Shown here: piece after piece, positions 11,878 to 24,887 of the stretch
Position numbering within the stretch: the stretch's first letter is position 1
Layout of the letters: each line of letters opens with the position of its first letter
Source of the DNA: Phanerodontia chrysosporium
Taxonomy: Eukaryota > Basidiomycota > Agaricomycetes > Polyporales > Phanerochaetaceae
Reading direction: 5' to 3'
DNA length: 64,000 nucleotides
Assembly (NCBI GenBank): GCA_001910725.1
Contig: MJGA01000002.1
Coordinates: forward strand, 186,001 to 250,000
The notes under the pieces: generated by a model
Seen by the model: only the letters and a program-made list of their open reading frames with translations
Told to the model about the DNA's origin: nothing
Database searches by the model: none
Position numbers and translations under genes: made by a program

Positions 11878-13446
11878 ATGCATTGTTGTCTCAGCATAGC
11901 CGAAGTCTTGCAGGCCGTGGCCGACAACGTAGATCATCGCGGGTCTCTACTTTACATGTCACTGACATGCCGAGCGCTCCACGACCCAGCGATGAACGCG
12001 TTATGGCGGGAACTGGACGATCCACAACCTCTCATCCTCGTCCTGCCCAGCGCAGACAACAAAGCCGGAGAATCCGAAAGGCGTCTCGTACGCAACTCGT
12101 TCCATTGGTCATGCATTTTTCTGACGTGCCTGTAGAGCATCGCCAAGCCCCCGACCGAGGCTGAATGGCAACGATTCTACCGATACGCAAGCCGCGTCCG
12201 CGTTTTGCGCTACCGTTCCGAAACTGATAGCAATTACTACGAGGACGACTGGAGCATAGACTGGGAGGCCATTCTGAAGTACTACCGTCGCGAACGACTC
12301 CTTCCGAACCTCCGCAAATTTGGCGCTGACTACGACCTCAAGCATCAATTCTATCCACTGTTCGTCCAGCCTTCAGTACGCCATTTGTCACTCACATACT
12401 GGGAGATGTACCACCTGGAGTCGCTTCTTGTTCCGCTCCTTGAGTGCGCACAGACGTTAGAGCACCTCAAGATAAAAGTCATTGGCGAACAAGTGCATGG
12501 CACGCCACAGATCCTACGCGACATATCGAAGACCGTATCCCAAATGCGCGCCCTCTCTACCCTTCACATTGGTCCATTGCTCCCCGACGCTCTTTCCCAA
12601 GTAGCCTCATTTCCAGCTCTTCGTGAACTCGACTTTGTGGTGGACTGGGCGGAGGCTACGTCTTCCCTCTCGTTCCCGACCCTTGAGAGGGTTGGGCTGC
12701 ATACGCACATTGCGGACTGCTCTCCGGTTCTATCCATTGTCCAGCGGCTACATGCACCCTCTCTCCGCCATGTTTCTGTTGGCTACAGGGTCAAGCAGAC
12801 TGAATACCCGCGAGCCGCCGCCCAGCCTCCTGCGGCAGTGATCAAGGACGTGATCTCTGCTATCGCACACTTGGAACAGTTACGTGGCTTCGATTTCGAT
12901 GTTCACAGTTTCCTGCCACCCACCCAGTCTGACCCAACCCTTCCGCTGGATGCGCTCGAGCCGTTCCTATCCAACGGGAAGTTCGAACATCTCAATCTCT
13001 CGAACGTGACCGTGCCTCTCGACGCGAGCGACATCTCGAGAATTGCGCGTGGGTGGCCAAATGCGAAGTGTATTCGCATCAGTGACATCGTTCGAGACGT
13101 TAAATCTCCCATACACTTTGAGGACCTCGAGCCGTTTGCGACGCACTGCCCACATCTCCAGACACTCGGCATTCCCCTCGCGTCGCCCCCACTCGCACAG
13201 ACCGAAGCAGTGCCCCGTCAAGACGTGCAAGGACACTCTCTCAGGAACTTGCGAATCAATGACATCGACCTCGGAAACTATACTGATATCGCACGCTTCC
13301 TCTCAGGAATCTTTCCGCATGTTCAGCTTGGCTGCCTGTGGGTCTCAAACGGGCCGGACCGGGACTCTGTCAATAGGCAGCTGAAGAGAATGGTGAACCC
13401 GGCGGCGTATAGCCGCATGGCTACGATCTTCAAGTTTGGTTATTGA
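11878..13446 (+). CDS. F-box / leucine-rich protein, family copy 3
   Basis: Two exons (11878-12087 and 12136-13446) joined over a 48-nt phase-0 intron give 506 residues. The N-terminus MHCCLSIAEVLQAVADNV is followed by the core LLYMSLTCRALHDPAMNALW. After the intron, EAEWQRFYRYASRVRVLRY aligns with copies 1 and 2. The leucine-rich body is more diverged (YYRRERLLPNLRKF, GWPNAKCIRISDI) and the acidic tail of copies 1 and 2 is missing. It sits about 500 bases downstream of copy 2 in the same direction, which suggests tandem duplication. The start is fixed by the MH(R/C)CL start shared with the paralogues. Confidence 0.86.
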
Positions 13447-14438
13447 CGGTGGTGAGTTTTGACCCTGTCCTGCTGAGTATCATTGGCTCATCGAGTTGCA
13501 CAGACCCGCGTCATCGTGTTCGAGCACGGGGAATTAGAGCGTTACACTCTATCATATGTGAATTTACCCTACTTCTGAGATTTTAACTGGCGTCATATCG
13601 CGCAACTCTTCCGCGCGCCGAGTTCGATGTCAGCTTCTCGTTTGGCCTTCCCACAAGCACGCTGTCGTGTTCACCGCAACGAACCTGCCCCCTATAGCGT
13701 TTCGCAAGGCAGTGCTCTGGGCTTCCTCAAGCGCGGCCTGTTCAACTTGACACGCAAGCGTCAGTCTCTGTGCTTGAGTATATTTACCGCGGCCCGTCCA
13801 TTGCATCCGTTAGCCCGTCGAGATCGACTCTCGTCTCGATCGTGAGCAGGCCTGCACCGTATCACCCCTGTGATGCTTCTCCGCTGCCGCAGGTAAGCTA
13901 TCTGTCAGTCCGCCCGCGTCGATCTCTACATTGACTGATGCTGTGCGATCAGCGTCTGGTCGCCTTCGTCTCCCCTCGAGGGTGTCAAGGTCGCGAGCAG
14001 CTACGTCTACGGATGCGTAAGATGCGAGAGCCCTTTCAGGCTACAAGCATCGTCGTGCGCATCTTGCTGACGGTCTCGATTGCTACTGCCCGGATGTTCG
14101 AATAAGTTACTTCAGGACTCTAGGTTCATCCTGAGAAGACGGGCGCAATGTTCCCAGGCCAGCGGGCGGTCTTCCAGCTTCAATCCATCATGCATGTGTA
14201 TCGCTGATGATCTTCGACGCACAGCGTGGGGCTCCAAGCGCGGGGCCTTTCCCTAGACGTACACCTTCTGTCTTCTGCAATCTTCCAGAGCGTCATTAGC
14301 AGTCAAGTGCGGTGGTGCGCTGCAGGGAATCTGTGATGAAGGCGCGGGGGCCGTAGGTAACTATGAGGCGGACCTAGCATATATGACACTCTGGGAGGGC
14401 GACTTCCCGGTAGTTTCATCCACGCCCGACAAACAGCC
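13447..14438. other. Intergenic, nothing recognised
   Basis: Only short open frames, the longest at 13627-13845, without domain signal. It presumably holds the 3' end of the F-box gene and the promoter of the next gene. Confidence 0.45.
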
Positions 14439-16037
14439 ATGTCCTCTGACGATCTGGCAAATGCAGTCTCAGAGATGTGCGTACTACCTCTTAATTGCTA
14501 TTATACTGCTTACACAACCTTCCCAGCACGAGGGCCAATGCCATCGCATTTGCCACCTCTGGTGAGTATGTTTCGATAAGACGACTGGGCTGGAGGCTCA
14601 TGAGACGGTAAAAGCTCTAGTATTCTACGATTTCCTCATAACGTTCGGCCAGGAGATCCGCACAGTATGGCAGCGCAGGTTCTCGGTCGTGTCTCTCCTC
14701 ATCGTGTCCACACGATGGGTGCTCCTCTTTGAGGCTGCAACTGTCATCCTTCCGAACGGCTACATGGTGAGTTCCCTGAGTTCGAGGCATGGTTATTGTA
14801 GCTAAACGAATTTGCAGAGGTACCGCAGCCGATTACCACAATATATGGATGCTCACGGCTAATGCAACTACAGCTGTACAGTCATATCATGGATGAATGA
14901 GGCCCCAATCCTCGTTGGCTTCGTTCAGACCGCCAGTGAGTAACCCACGCAGCACGTAGGTGTCATTACTCACAACATCCCAGTATTTTCCGCGCTGCGA
15001 ATATGCGCGCTATGGAACCGTAACTACACGCTATTCACCATCGTGCTCGTGCTGAGCCTGGCTCCGGTCCTCACCAATGCCGTGCGTAATGGTTGTCATG
15101 TCTATCTATGTTACTGACGCTTCTGCAGTGTTTCTTCGCTCTAAGTACATCGGATTATGTCCCTTCACCTTTGAACGTCTGCCTACAAACTCCGTACTTT
15201 GACGAACGAGTTGAGAACATGTGAGCAAGGCGGCTTGCTCCTTCTTTCGCTTGCGCTAACCCTTGACCGACAGCTGTACGCATCGTTCTCTGCTAGCTCA
15301 GGACCGCAGATTGACGTTTGTTACCAACAGTGCTATTCTGCACGCGAATTCCTCTGATTGTCGCCGACGCGCTCGTCCTACTCCTGACATGGGTGAAGAC
15401 CTATCGCCAGTACCGCGAAGCGAAATCGCTCAAGATCGAGTCCCCACTCGCAACATGCTTAGTTCAAGACGGTATGGTTCGCTTGCCTATTTCTCGAAAG
15501 TGGTCTGACCAGTATTCACAGGAACGATCTATTTCTTGTGGGTAGCAAGCATCCCCAGTTCTCCCAACGCTAAATTGACATGTTCTGCAGTGTTCTCATG
15601 GTACTCAACGTGGCGCAGATTGCAACGTTCGACTCATCTAACGATGTACGTCGGCCCTACACCTTACCATCGGTACTCATCTGACCATATGCAGACCATC
15701 GTCCCCATCGTCTCCGCATTCACGACCGTCATGGTACGCCGTGCGGTCCATCGTCGATACGCTGCGTTTGACACTCCGTTTTTTTTTCCAGCCGCCAATC
15801 CTCGTCTGCCGCTTCATGATGAACCTGCGCCAGGTCGTTCGAGGTGACGAGCTCACGACAGGGCTTAACATCTGCTCGCGCGTGCCGCCGCTGAGCTCGC
15901 CAGCGGTTTTTGTCGCAAACATGGGTGAGCCCTTGGACTACAGCCAGGACGACAGCGTGGACGACGATATGCGAACGGGCAGTGAGCAGGAGGTGCGTTC
16001 GGAGGATGGGTTGACGTTCGATGAGCGTGTGGCGTAG
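14439..16037 (+). CDS. DUF6533 seven-helix membrane protein, copy B
   Basis: The start MSSDDLANAVSEI splices twice (donors near 14477 and 14565) into ALVFYDFLITFGQEIRTVWQ, the DUF6533 signature, continued by RRFSVVSLLIVSTRWVLLFE. The following exons give FSALRICALWNRNYTLF, ADALVLLLTWVKTYRQYREA with ATCLVQDG, and TIYFLVLMVLNVAQIATF. The C-terminal exon has CRFMMNLRQVV and FVANMGEPLDYS. The tail is acidic and ends at the TAG at 16035-16037. All landmark segments are intact, so this is the cleanest copy in the window. Family function is unknown; seven hydrophobic segments and a cytoplasmic tail suggest a receptor-like role. Confidence 0.78.
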
Positions 16038-16239
16038 GAGCGTGGGGGTCTGCGAGACCGCTCCTGCCTTTTGCTGGGGTGCATTGCTGGGCGACGTACC
16101 CCAGGAAAGCCATGTTAGGTGTCAAAATTATGTATATCTATGACAATCTATCGTAAGACAGCTCATTAGACTAGGTGTATGCTATGTATTGAAGCCGCCA
16201 TCTTCCCCCATTATCCTGTGCTTCGCCCCATTTCCTACC

Positions 16240-17310
16240 TCATGCGCCTGCAGTCACGCTACTAGACGTCGACACGAAGGCCAAGTTTGTACTGGTCTCA
16301 AGCTCCTCTTCCTCGAGGTCGAGTGGCTCGTTCACGTCAGCAAAGATGAGTGACAGCACAGCGCTGGATACAGGTGCGCCCGGCGGTAGATGATGGAGAG
16401 ACAAACTGAGTGTAGAGAAGGTGGTGTCTTCCGCTTCCGCAGCCAGGCGCAGGCCCATGAGGAACCGATACATCAGGATCGGCGGCTGTTCAGTCACAAA
16501 TAATCGGGATGACTAGGTCTAGTCAGTTCTGGTGAACGTACCAGGGTATACACGGTCACGGCAGCGATAGCTGAAAGAGCTCTCTGGTGACATTTTAGCT
16601 GTCCAATTCAATTTGTGCCAGAGACGCTCACGTTGTGTGATGACAGCATCTCGAAGACACTCAGCACAAGCAGGGCCCTGCATCGTGAGTATCAGCTAAG
16701 CAGCAGATAAGCTCGGACAACCAAATCTTGCTACGACGTACAGGAAGTAAGTTATACCTGGGGATGGGAGTCAAAAACTGCACAGGCAGTGGTCACGGTG
16801 TAGCATACGCACCGCCGCGCAAGAGACACCCAACCACCGGCGTCTTCATTTGCAGTGCTCGCGCCTGGCTGTACTATCTATGAGTTTTGACGCACGACAG
16901 AACAACCACGAGCAGATCTGCGATGACTAATGAGCATCGGGAGAAAAACATTACTAGTAAACCTGGTCAATGTTTGTCCAGCACGCAGAGTCCGTGATAG
17001 CCTACGTCTGTACGAAACTATTATTGAGCGCGCACGACTATGTAAGACAGGAGCTACTTACGATATATTGGTATGCGCGGCGGAGCGAAGTACTTCTAGG
17101 CACGATCCTGATGCTGATGGGGTGTATTCTATAGTAACATGGATGAACGAGTACTGGAGAACGTCGGTATTGGGCATGGCAATGTGGAGGAGGTTGACGC
17201 ACTATGTCTTGAACCAAAGGCATGAGGCTCAGAATGAACAGGACTCCAAAGAGGCGATAGTTTCGGCCCCAAACTGCACACAGGCGCAGCGCAGAGAAGA
17301 CTAGGAGTCA
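16240..17310 (-). pseudogene. Decayed DUF6533 seven-helix gene, copy C
   Basis: Reading the minus strand from about 17305 down, the landmarks are VFSALRLCAVWGRNYRLF, then ADLLVVVLSCVKTHR, then a TAG stop at 16874-16876. After the stop come YSQARALQMKTPVVGCLL, LLVLSVFEMLSSHN, AIAAVTVYTL and the C-terminal PPILMYRFLMGLRLAAE to DVNEPLDLEE tail. The stop falls where relatives have a residue within the KT-x-x-QY loop, and CAG to TAG is the simplest change. No convincing first helix or DUF6533 signature was found upstream, so the 5' part looks lost. An undetected intron around 16875 would be the alternative explanation. Confidence 0.62.
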
Positions 17311-18607
17311 ATCAGCTGCCGTTGAGATCCCCAGACAGAAATCATGGGCGCACCAGCTGTCTGCACAGATCCCAGGAGTGCGCACACGAAGCTTGTCCAG
17401 AAGAGCGTCACGCAACTGCACTCTCATCAAACAGCATCAGCGAGTACATCGAAACAAACGGACCTCTACGAAAATCAGTTGCCGGAAACCCGGAGAACTT
17501 TGTGTGAACTACGCACGCTAGGTGAGGCCGGGTACAATGCAACTGCGGCTTGAACGAGCAGCGCCCAGCGGGTGGACACCACAAGGACCGATACCATCGT
17601 AAATCTCCGTCGCCAGACTGTGTGAGCCTCTTGCTTCAAGTGATGAGGTAGTCGTAGAGAATTAAGGCTGTGTGGAGCTCTTCATCAGGAGCGGAATCGG
17701 CATCCTCATCACGCAATCAGATACGGTACCTGCAGCTGCATAGGTTACTCTTCCAGATAGGACACTGCACGAACATAATCAGTCTTTGCGCAAAGTAGAT
17801 GTTGGAGACGTACTTTTGCGAGGCGTCGTTCGCAACAGCCACGAAGGACATGAGTAGCAGATGCGATAAGGTAGGACCCCCGGGGCGAAGGGGGGCCTTG
17901 CAATAGTACTACATCAATATACCCTGCGGTAAATGAGATCGATGTTAGCCTCAATAGAGTACACAATGACTGTGCACCGAGCCGCCAGCACAGGTATCGG
18001 AGTCACGGCCGCCGGTAGAAGCCAAGTTAGAGCGCCAACTGTATCGATCCGATATTGGCTTCGTGACACCTCAGCGTGAAGCAAAAAAGCTTGTAGTATC
18101 AAGAGAGGTTGTCAAAGCAAATGCCTGCAGTGCGCGTGGCTCAGATTGAGGTCGAGTTTTCGGAGGTTGAAGCAAGGGGCATGGGAGGTGGATTGGGGTT
18201 AAGGTCAATCAGATGGCCGCGGCAGGTGCCGGCCCTTTGTCGGTTGTCTGTCAACTTTCGACGAGGCAATTTTGACGTCGGAAGTCGTGAATGCGCCGTT
18301 CGCTCATGTTCTGGGAACACAGGCTTTTGGAAGATTGAACACGATATGCCGGTTACGATGCTCCGGGAAGATGAATGCTGTATGTATATTGGTACGTACT
18401 TCCGCATCCCTTCGCTGCGGTGTGTCTGATTCAAATGGTAAACGGCCAACCCTCCATGCAGGGCCGAAGTGATGGGGTTTTGGCTCAGAGAATGGCATCC
18501 CCAGCTTTTCAATCAGGCCACCCGTTGCTTGCTCTCGACCCATCTGCTGCCGTCGCCCAGTCCTCCGTCTTACCCTCCAGGCCAACTTCCTGCGCCGTTC
18601 TTCAGCC
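17311..18607. other. Intergenic or decayed DUF6533 5' region
   Basis: No clear gene on either strand. It sits between the decayed copy C (-) and the start of the DUF4470-MYND gene (+), so it should contain the latter's promoter. The minus strand keeps a few hydrophobic stretches (17914-18102) that could be remnants, but no signature motif. Confidence 0.4.
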
Positions 18608-21600
18608 ATGGCGCATCCAACGTTTTGGCCGACAAAAACGTTCTTCTACCCGATTGGCAACACATCCCCGGTATCGCTTCTCCAGCATGTCCCTCCAAGT
18701 AATGATGCAGCGATCTTGATTCTTGGGTGCGGCGACCCCCGCAATATCCTATACACCATATACTCCAGTGGTCGGGACTTAGCAAAAGGTAAGCAGTACA
18801 GAACACAGGATTCCATAGGTTTTACTGAAGGTTTGTACAGAGAGGAAGCTTCAATTTTTGTGTTGTGATCACGAGCCAGCCATCCTAGGTGCGAGCCTTT
18901 GCCTGTATGCGTAGCTCAAGGTTGACTTTCGGCCTCTACAGCTCGGAACTTGCTCCTTTTGACCCTCATTGCTGATGGTGCGCACGCTCATGACGGCTCG
19001 AGCCTGTGGAATATCTTCTACCACTTTTTTCTCGACGACACTTCGCTTGCTCTCCTCCTCCAGCAGTCTCAGAAGCTTGTGGAGGCATCGGTCGACCTCG
19101 ATACGTGGACCTCCTGCCAGTACTCCAAATGCTTCCACATCGGCAACCGCTTCACGCTCGCGGAACTGCATCGGAAATGGACATCCTATGTGCAAACCGG
19201 TTCGTTCACCGCTGACAGGAAGAAGAAATTTACGGAGGATTTCATCGCTGGCGTGCAGGCGGTGTACAACGACCAATTTGCGGACTTCGACAAGAGCCTA
19301 TTCGATGGGACCGTCGCGCGTTCTGCCGGCCCTCTCTACTTCTCAGCAGCTGAAGTATGCGGTCAGTCTTCACATGACTTCTGGAAGACGGGAACGACCT
19401 CGCCCTCTCCCGGCGGCCTCCCACCCGCCATTCATGCGAACCCCACCTTTGCTTATGCATCTGACGGCGAAGGTTTCCGAGCACACTACGGCTCCAATCC
19501 GATCACAGCATTCCATCTTGCACCGATCTTCGCTAACGCCACTCGTCCTCCCTCGCTGTCTGACGTCTACGTGGGGACGCGCGCGCAGTTCCAGATGTGG
19601 TGCGAAGCGTTCTATGTCTGCAACCGCAACCCGTCGGGCCTGAACATCACAATCCGGGTCTTGGTCGGGGATGTGCTCGCAACCTGTGAGGCGCTGCAGA
19701 CCTACGGGATGGAAGGCGCCCCAGACATTCTTCCCAGAGCAGGCACGCTCTCTGCAAACCTTGCTCTCTTGGATGGTTTTGGATCGAAGGATGGCGCTAC
19801 ACCGTCGACGTTTGATGTTATCGACACGTCCAACCTCTGCGACCACATCGGAACGCTCAACATCCTCATCGCCACCAGACCTCTACTCAGGCGCACTCCT
19901 TGCGCAACCCTCTACACCGAGACCTTGCTACCGGACGTCAAAGATCCGATTGGCGCCATCTCCGAGCGGCTCTGCTCCGACCTCACCACCATGTCGCTTC
20001 TGCTCGACCTCACGCCTGTGTCGTACCTTTCCGGATACACTACAGACTCCAACACCCACGAGATCCTAAGCTTCAGAATGCACGATAATGCTGGCCAATA
20101 CCATGAACGTCTGGCCTGGAAGGCTCCGTCACTGCTCGCGACGGGCGGCGCGCAGGCTCCCAACTTTGATTCAAAGGACCTTGCGTCCATCCTGTATGCT
20201 ATTTACCGCCGCATGTTTGCGCACGAAGACATCTCAGAGATGTTCCGCAAGCTATCTAGCACCATACAGAAGCGTAACAAAGTGGCCCAGTACTCTCGCA
20301 AGAGCTTCGCCGCGCTCGTGCGCTGCGTGCGCGGCCGGGTCGCGACCAACTGGACCGAAGTCTTCGATGCGCTCATCCCGTGCATCATGATGGATACCAC
20401 CCTGCTCCCCGGCAACCTCTTCTACCAGGATCTCCTCACCCAACTGCATCTCTTCGGCCTGCACAGCGACCCAAACTACTGTGTTGGCGACCCGCTTCTC
20501 CTTCAGAACAAGGCCTACAGTCGCTTCCGCAGCTGGACAACCGTGCCACCCGTAGTCTGCGTCGCCTTCAGCGTAGACCGCGCGCAGCTCCGCGCGATCG
20601 AGGAGGACGGCGCGCCAGTGCACCCGCACCTGACCGTGCAGCTTTCCGGGCGCGGGTGGGAGAACGACTTCGCATGCGTCGAGATGATGTTTGGCCGGCT
20701 GCGTGTTGAACGCCGCGGAGAGCACGCCATCGCGACCGTCGAGCAGTGCCCGCGTGGGCGGCACGGCAGCGCACCACTCGTCGTTGCGGCGTGCGTGCCC
20801 GCGTGGATCATCGGACATGAGCCACGCTCGGCGGTCGTGCGCCTGGGGCTCATGAGCACACCATGCACTGTACACCTCATCCATCGACTAGGGCCGCGCC
20901 TCACCCTGTTTGAGGTGCCGCTCATGGACGAGACGTACCTCCATGTTCTGCGCGGGCGGCCGACGCTCGTGGCAGACGGTCGTGCGGCCATCCCCTACCT
21001 CCCTCTTCCTCCCGTCCCAGCCTCTGTGGAGTCCTCTCCGGCCACTGTCGCTGTCGAGAGCTCAAAGGCCACGCTCTTCACGAAGCGCGTCGAGATGACG
21101 AACCCGCAGGCGAAGAAGGCGTTAGCAATGGCCGAGACTCCGGTATTCGTCAGTCAGATGGGACCGTGTGCGGTGAAACTCTCGGTCGGTGCGAAATGTC
21201 ACTTTGACCTGGATTTCCCGTTCAGTGCCGACGCGACCAGGGTCAAATTGCGTGTAGCGCGAAAGTCGTCGTGGGTCGAGGTACGTCATCTTGTATACCT
21301 AGCGCTGCTTCTATACTCAAATACGATAGGTCGTACTTCCAATTGTACCGCTTGGCAGTAGCTGCATCCCCTTCGAGCATCGGTTCCCACTGACCCAAGT
21401 CCAGAAGTCACTGTCCCCGTGGGCAATACATCGTCTGAACCTTGACCGGTTGCCCGTCCTTAAACTTGGAGATGTCGGCCGGCTGAAGTGGGTCAACACC
21501 ATTGCCACCATCGCAATGTCAGACAGGGAACGCAATGCCAGGGAGCGGGAAGGGAAGAAGAACGGCGCCATGGATGCACTCAGTTGGATGAAAGCCTCCT

Positions 21601-22340
21601 TGCATAGCATCTTCGTCTGTGCAGCTGGTATTCAGGGCCCTACAGCACCACGCCCCTCGAGGAGCTTCGGCCTCAATCGCACCCCGAAGGGTGGCATGGA
21701 CACCCTCCTCTTTATTGCCGACCTCCGGCTCGACGTCGCCAGCCACAGCATCGTCGCCGACGCCTTCGTCCTCCCTCTCACGAAGGCGCTTGTGCGCACG
21801 CTCGGGCAGGCGCTGGCCGGCATCACAGGCGAGCTCATCCAGATCCGCGTGAGTGACGCCGAGTGCACGGCGTGGAAGGCGCTCCTGCCCGCGCTCGCGG
21901 AGCGCTGCCGCAGCGAGGTGCACAGGGCGGACTGCGCGTACGCCGTGCAGGGGCGCGTCCCGCTCACGCTCGAGCACTCCCAGGTGCCGATCTGCGAGTG
22001 CGGGAAGGGGCAGGTCACGGAGGCCTTCCGACGCAGGCACGAGTGGGCACCGTTCGCGCCGTACGTCACTCGCGTCGCGCTCTCGCCGCTCTTCGCCGTG
22101 TCGTACCTCGAGCCTGTCGCCGGGCAGGTGAAGGAGCTCCTTCGTGAACGGGAAGGTGTACCGACGGGCGCTGCGGTACCGGCGGGCGAGCGTGCGCAGG
22201 ATTGTTGCGCCAGGTGCAGAGCTGCGCTTCCCGCGGGGAAGCGCATGGTCTGCAGCCGGTGCAAGAAGGTCGCGTACTGCGGAGCAGTGTGCCAGAAAGA
22301 GGACTGGAAGACGCACAAGACGTCTTGTAGACGGGCTTGA
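18608..22340 (+). CDS. DUF4470 and MYND zinc-finger protein, intact copy
   Basis: Four exons (18608-18788, 18841-18888, 18942-21280 and 21330-22340) give 1,192 residues with no break. The N-terminus MAHPTFWPTKTFFYPIGNTS leads into the DUF4470 region (ILILGCGDPRNILYTIY, CCDHEPAILARNLLLLTLIA, SLWNIFYHFFLDD). A long alpha/beta middle part of unknown fold follows. The end is a C-terminal MYND finger of about 42 residues, running CARC, CSRC, YCGAVC, WKTHKTSC. DUF4470 is also known at the N-terminus of the dynein-arm assembly factor DNAAF3. In Agaricomycetes it is commonly fused to MYND, a protein-protein interaction finger. Molecular function is unknown. Two broken relatives lie at 9.1 and 30.4 kb. 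Confidence 0.88.
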
Positions 22341-24887
22341 GCGACTGTATGGCGATTGTGAGGTGCGTGAGGATGCCTGATCTGTGCACCGTAAGCTTGC
22401 TCAGCAGCTCAAGGGCATACGTGAGCTAGCCCATACGTTCTGTGGAGTATACTTGGTACTGCACTTGTTCAAACCGTTGGAAACAGCGACAGCGACGCCT
22501 GCTATTATCTAGCCTTCGATCATGTACGAGGCATTCGCACAATCTGCAATCGATCGTTCGGTCTCTTGTTCCCTGCGCCGTTACCCCTACCGCCCCTTCC
22601 CGAGATTGTTGGCAATGCGCACAGATTGAGACTAGTATCCTGCTGACTGCAGCGAGCTTCTGAGGGAGATACGAGGGCAGGAGGAAACGGCACATCAGGA
22701 AACACGCACGTAAGTACGGAGGCTACTGGAGACTGCAGAGCACTTGTAGCGCCGTAGCAGAGTACCCCCATACGGAGCAACACTATGAAGCGCTGTAGAA
22801 GTACGGAGCAGTCTGTAGCACTAGCAGTGACCGTCGTAGCACTCTGTACCTCTCTTGTACATCTTGTACCTTGTATAATTTCGGGCCACTTGCATCAATC
22901 CCAGGGTACATCTCAAAGTAGTTTATTCAACACCCAAGAGTAAATACATGGGTCTGCTATCCGTGCTATCTACTCGAGACATATATCCTACTAGTACAGG
23001 GGCCATCCTATCCCCGATGGCAACTGTTGATTGCACCGGCGACGATCTGCATTGCTAACCACGAGATGAGATTAGCAAGTGCCAGCTCAACTCAGTGACT
23101 GTAGTACTCACATATCCTGTATACATCCTGCATCCGGGGGCATGGTCACAAGCTATAGCCGAACTTCCGCATCGCTGTTGGGTTGATCACAACGCGCACG
23201 GCGGACCGGCAGCGCCGCATGTCGTGGGTGATGGTCGGATACAATTGGCAGGCGACAAGTGCCCCGTCATGGTGCAGATCCCGATGCAGGACCTGCTGGT
23301 GAGTGAGCGTCCACAGGCAGCAGTCATGCAAACACACACACACCATGGCATTATCAGACCTCGTGCAGAAATAAATCCCCGCAGCTCTTGCCATCAACGC
23401 GCGTTGGGAGCGGCGCATGCACACCGTCGAGGCCGCTTGGGCACGGCAGAGCGTGAGCGCAACGGCAGCGTGCGTGCATAGCGAGGAGCCTGACCTGCGG
23501 GTACTCGCCAAGCGGCTCGATCTACGGCTGGCAACACCGCTGAAGCTGATGTCGAAGCCACCGTTGGTACGTGCTGTGATGCGCACGAAAGCCCCATGCG
23601 CGCCCATGCCGCCACAGGCATGACCAGGCAGCCCGAAGGGGCGGCTGTTGCGCTCGCACCTGCCCGCTGCGGCCAGGAGCAACGAGTGGGAGTGTGCACC
23701 GGTGGAGGCTGTTATGCTGGGCCCCAGACCTGAGCAATGGCTCAAAAGCGCAAGCGCATGCACTTGTCCTCGGTTGAAGTGCTTGAGGAGCCAGCTGAGT
23801 GCTCGCCCTTCTCACCGCCTGGGGGGCTGAGATTGACACGCACCTTAACGCATTTTCCAACACCCTCGATATGGCCCTGACGCAACCCCGCGACGGCTGC
23901 TGAGCTGTTCAATAGTGTTCCAGGCCAATCCGGGTATGAATGCTGGGAGGGGGGGAGATGGAGGTGTGGGCTAAGTTGCGACATCAATGCTGCAGGTGAA
24001 AGACGGTTGGGCGCTTCTGTAATTCCCGCTCTACGTCCGCTCTACATCCACTATTGAAGGCGGCAAATGGTGAAGTGAGTCTCAGCGACGTATATGTATA
24101 CAGAGGTCATGCAAGCATGCACACTACACAAGCAGAGGCCGCCGGCATGCTGGACGCGGCAGGGTTCAAGTTCGCCAAGGGCAACGCGCCGTGTTATGTC
24201 GAGCTCGTACTCATACCCAGGCCGCGGACGAGTAAAAGTGCCTTACAAAGCCGCATGCTACAGTACATAGTGGAGACTTCGGTGAGTTGCATCTCGACTA
24301 AGACCCTGTTAACTTGCTACACGTGCTATGTAGTGCTACAGACGCCTGTTTTGTAGATACGAAGCGCTACAGCAAGCTCCCAACAACTCCGAAGCCAGGC
24401 ACCATGCTCCATCAGCTCCGGAGAACGCGGCTAACTATGCACCTTTGAGTGTTTCCTGATGCAGGTGCTGCAGGACGGCGCGAGTCGAGAGCGGTCTTGA
24501 GTGCGTCCATGCCCTGGGGTTAGGATTAGTCAGATCGCTTCCATGGGCCCAAGGGCCGAAACATCAAGTCGGGGACGGGCCAGGCTAACATCCATCTTCA
24601 GATAGCTTCATGTCCTCATTCGTAATGAGCTGCGCCTTGGTGTAGTCTGTGCGCCATGGGAAAATGAGAGGGGTCAGAGCGGGAGATGAAGCCGTCAACT
24701 CGAGATGCGAGGGTGAGGACTGGTTGGGTGGGCTCGCTGCGTCAAATATTGGATGTTGTCTCCGGGTCCCATAGCATCACGCGAACATGCACGTACAGAT
24801 CCATGAAGTCCAGAGTTATATTCGAGAAAACAACGGACCTTACAAAACATGGCTTGAACACAGCAAGTCGCGTGATAGACACCCTTG
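22341..24887. other. Long gene-poor interval left of the inverted repeat
   Basis: About 2.5 kb without a gene I can support. Several overlapping open frames exist on both strands around 23.1-23.8 kb (G/C-rich), but none shows a domain, conserved motif or plausible exon chain. Similar short strings with repeated GTAGC/CTACAG motifs occur near 22740-22860 and 24300-24380 and may be decayed repeats. Confidence 0.4.

Noticed and set aside
17914..18102. Minus-strand hydrophobic frame as the missing 5' end of DUF6533 copy C
   Set aside because: It lacks the YD-x-IT-xGxE signature and cannot be spliced to the recognised exons.
18608..22340. DUF4470-MYND protein as a SET-domain methyltransferase (SMYD type)
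   Set aside because: MYND is present but no SET motifs (NHxCxPN, GEEL/Y-like) were seen; the N-terminus fits DUF4470 instead.
23095..23863. Long overlapping open frames on both strands (up to 205 codons)
   Set aside because: They appear G/C-driven, have no domain, Cys/His pattern or intron logic, and overlap in four frames.
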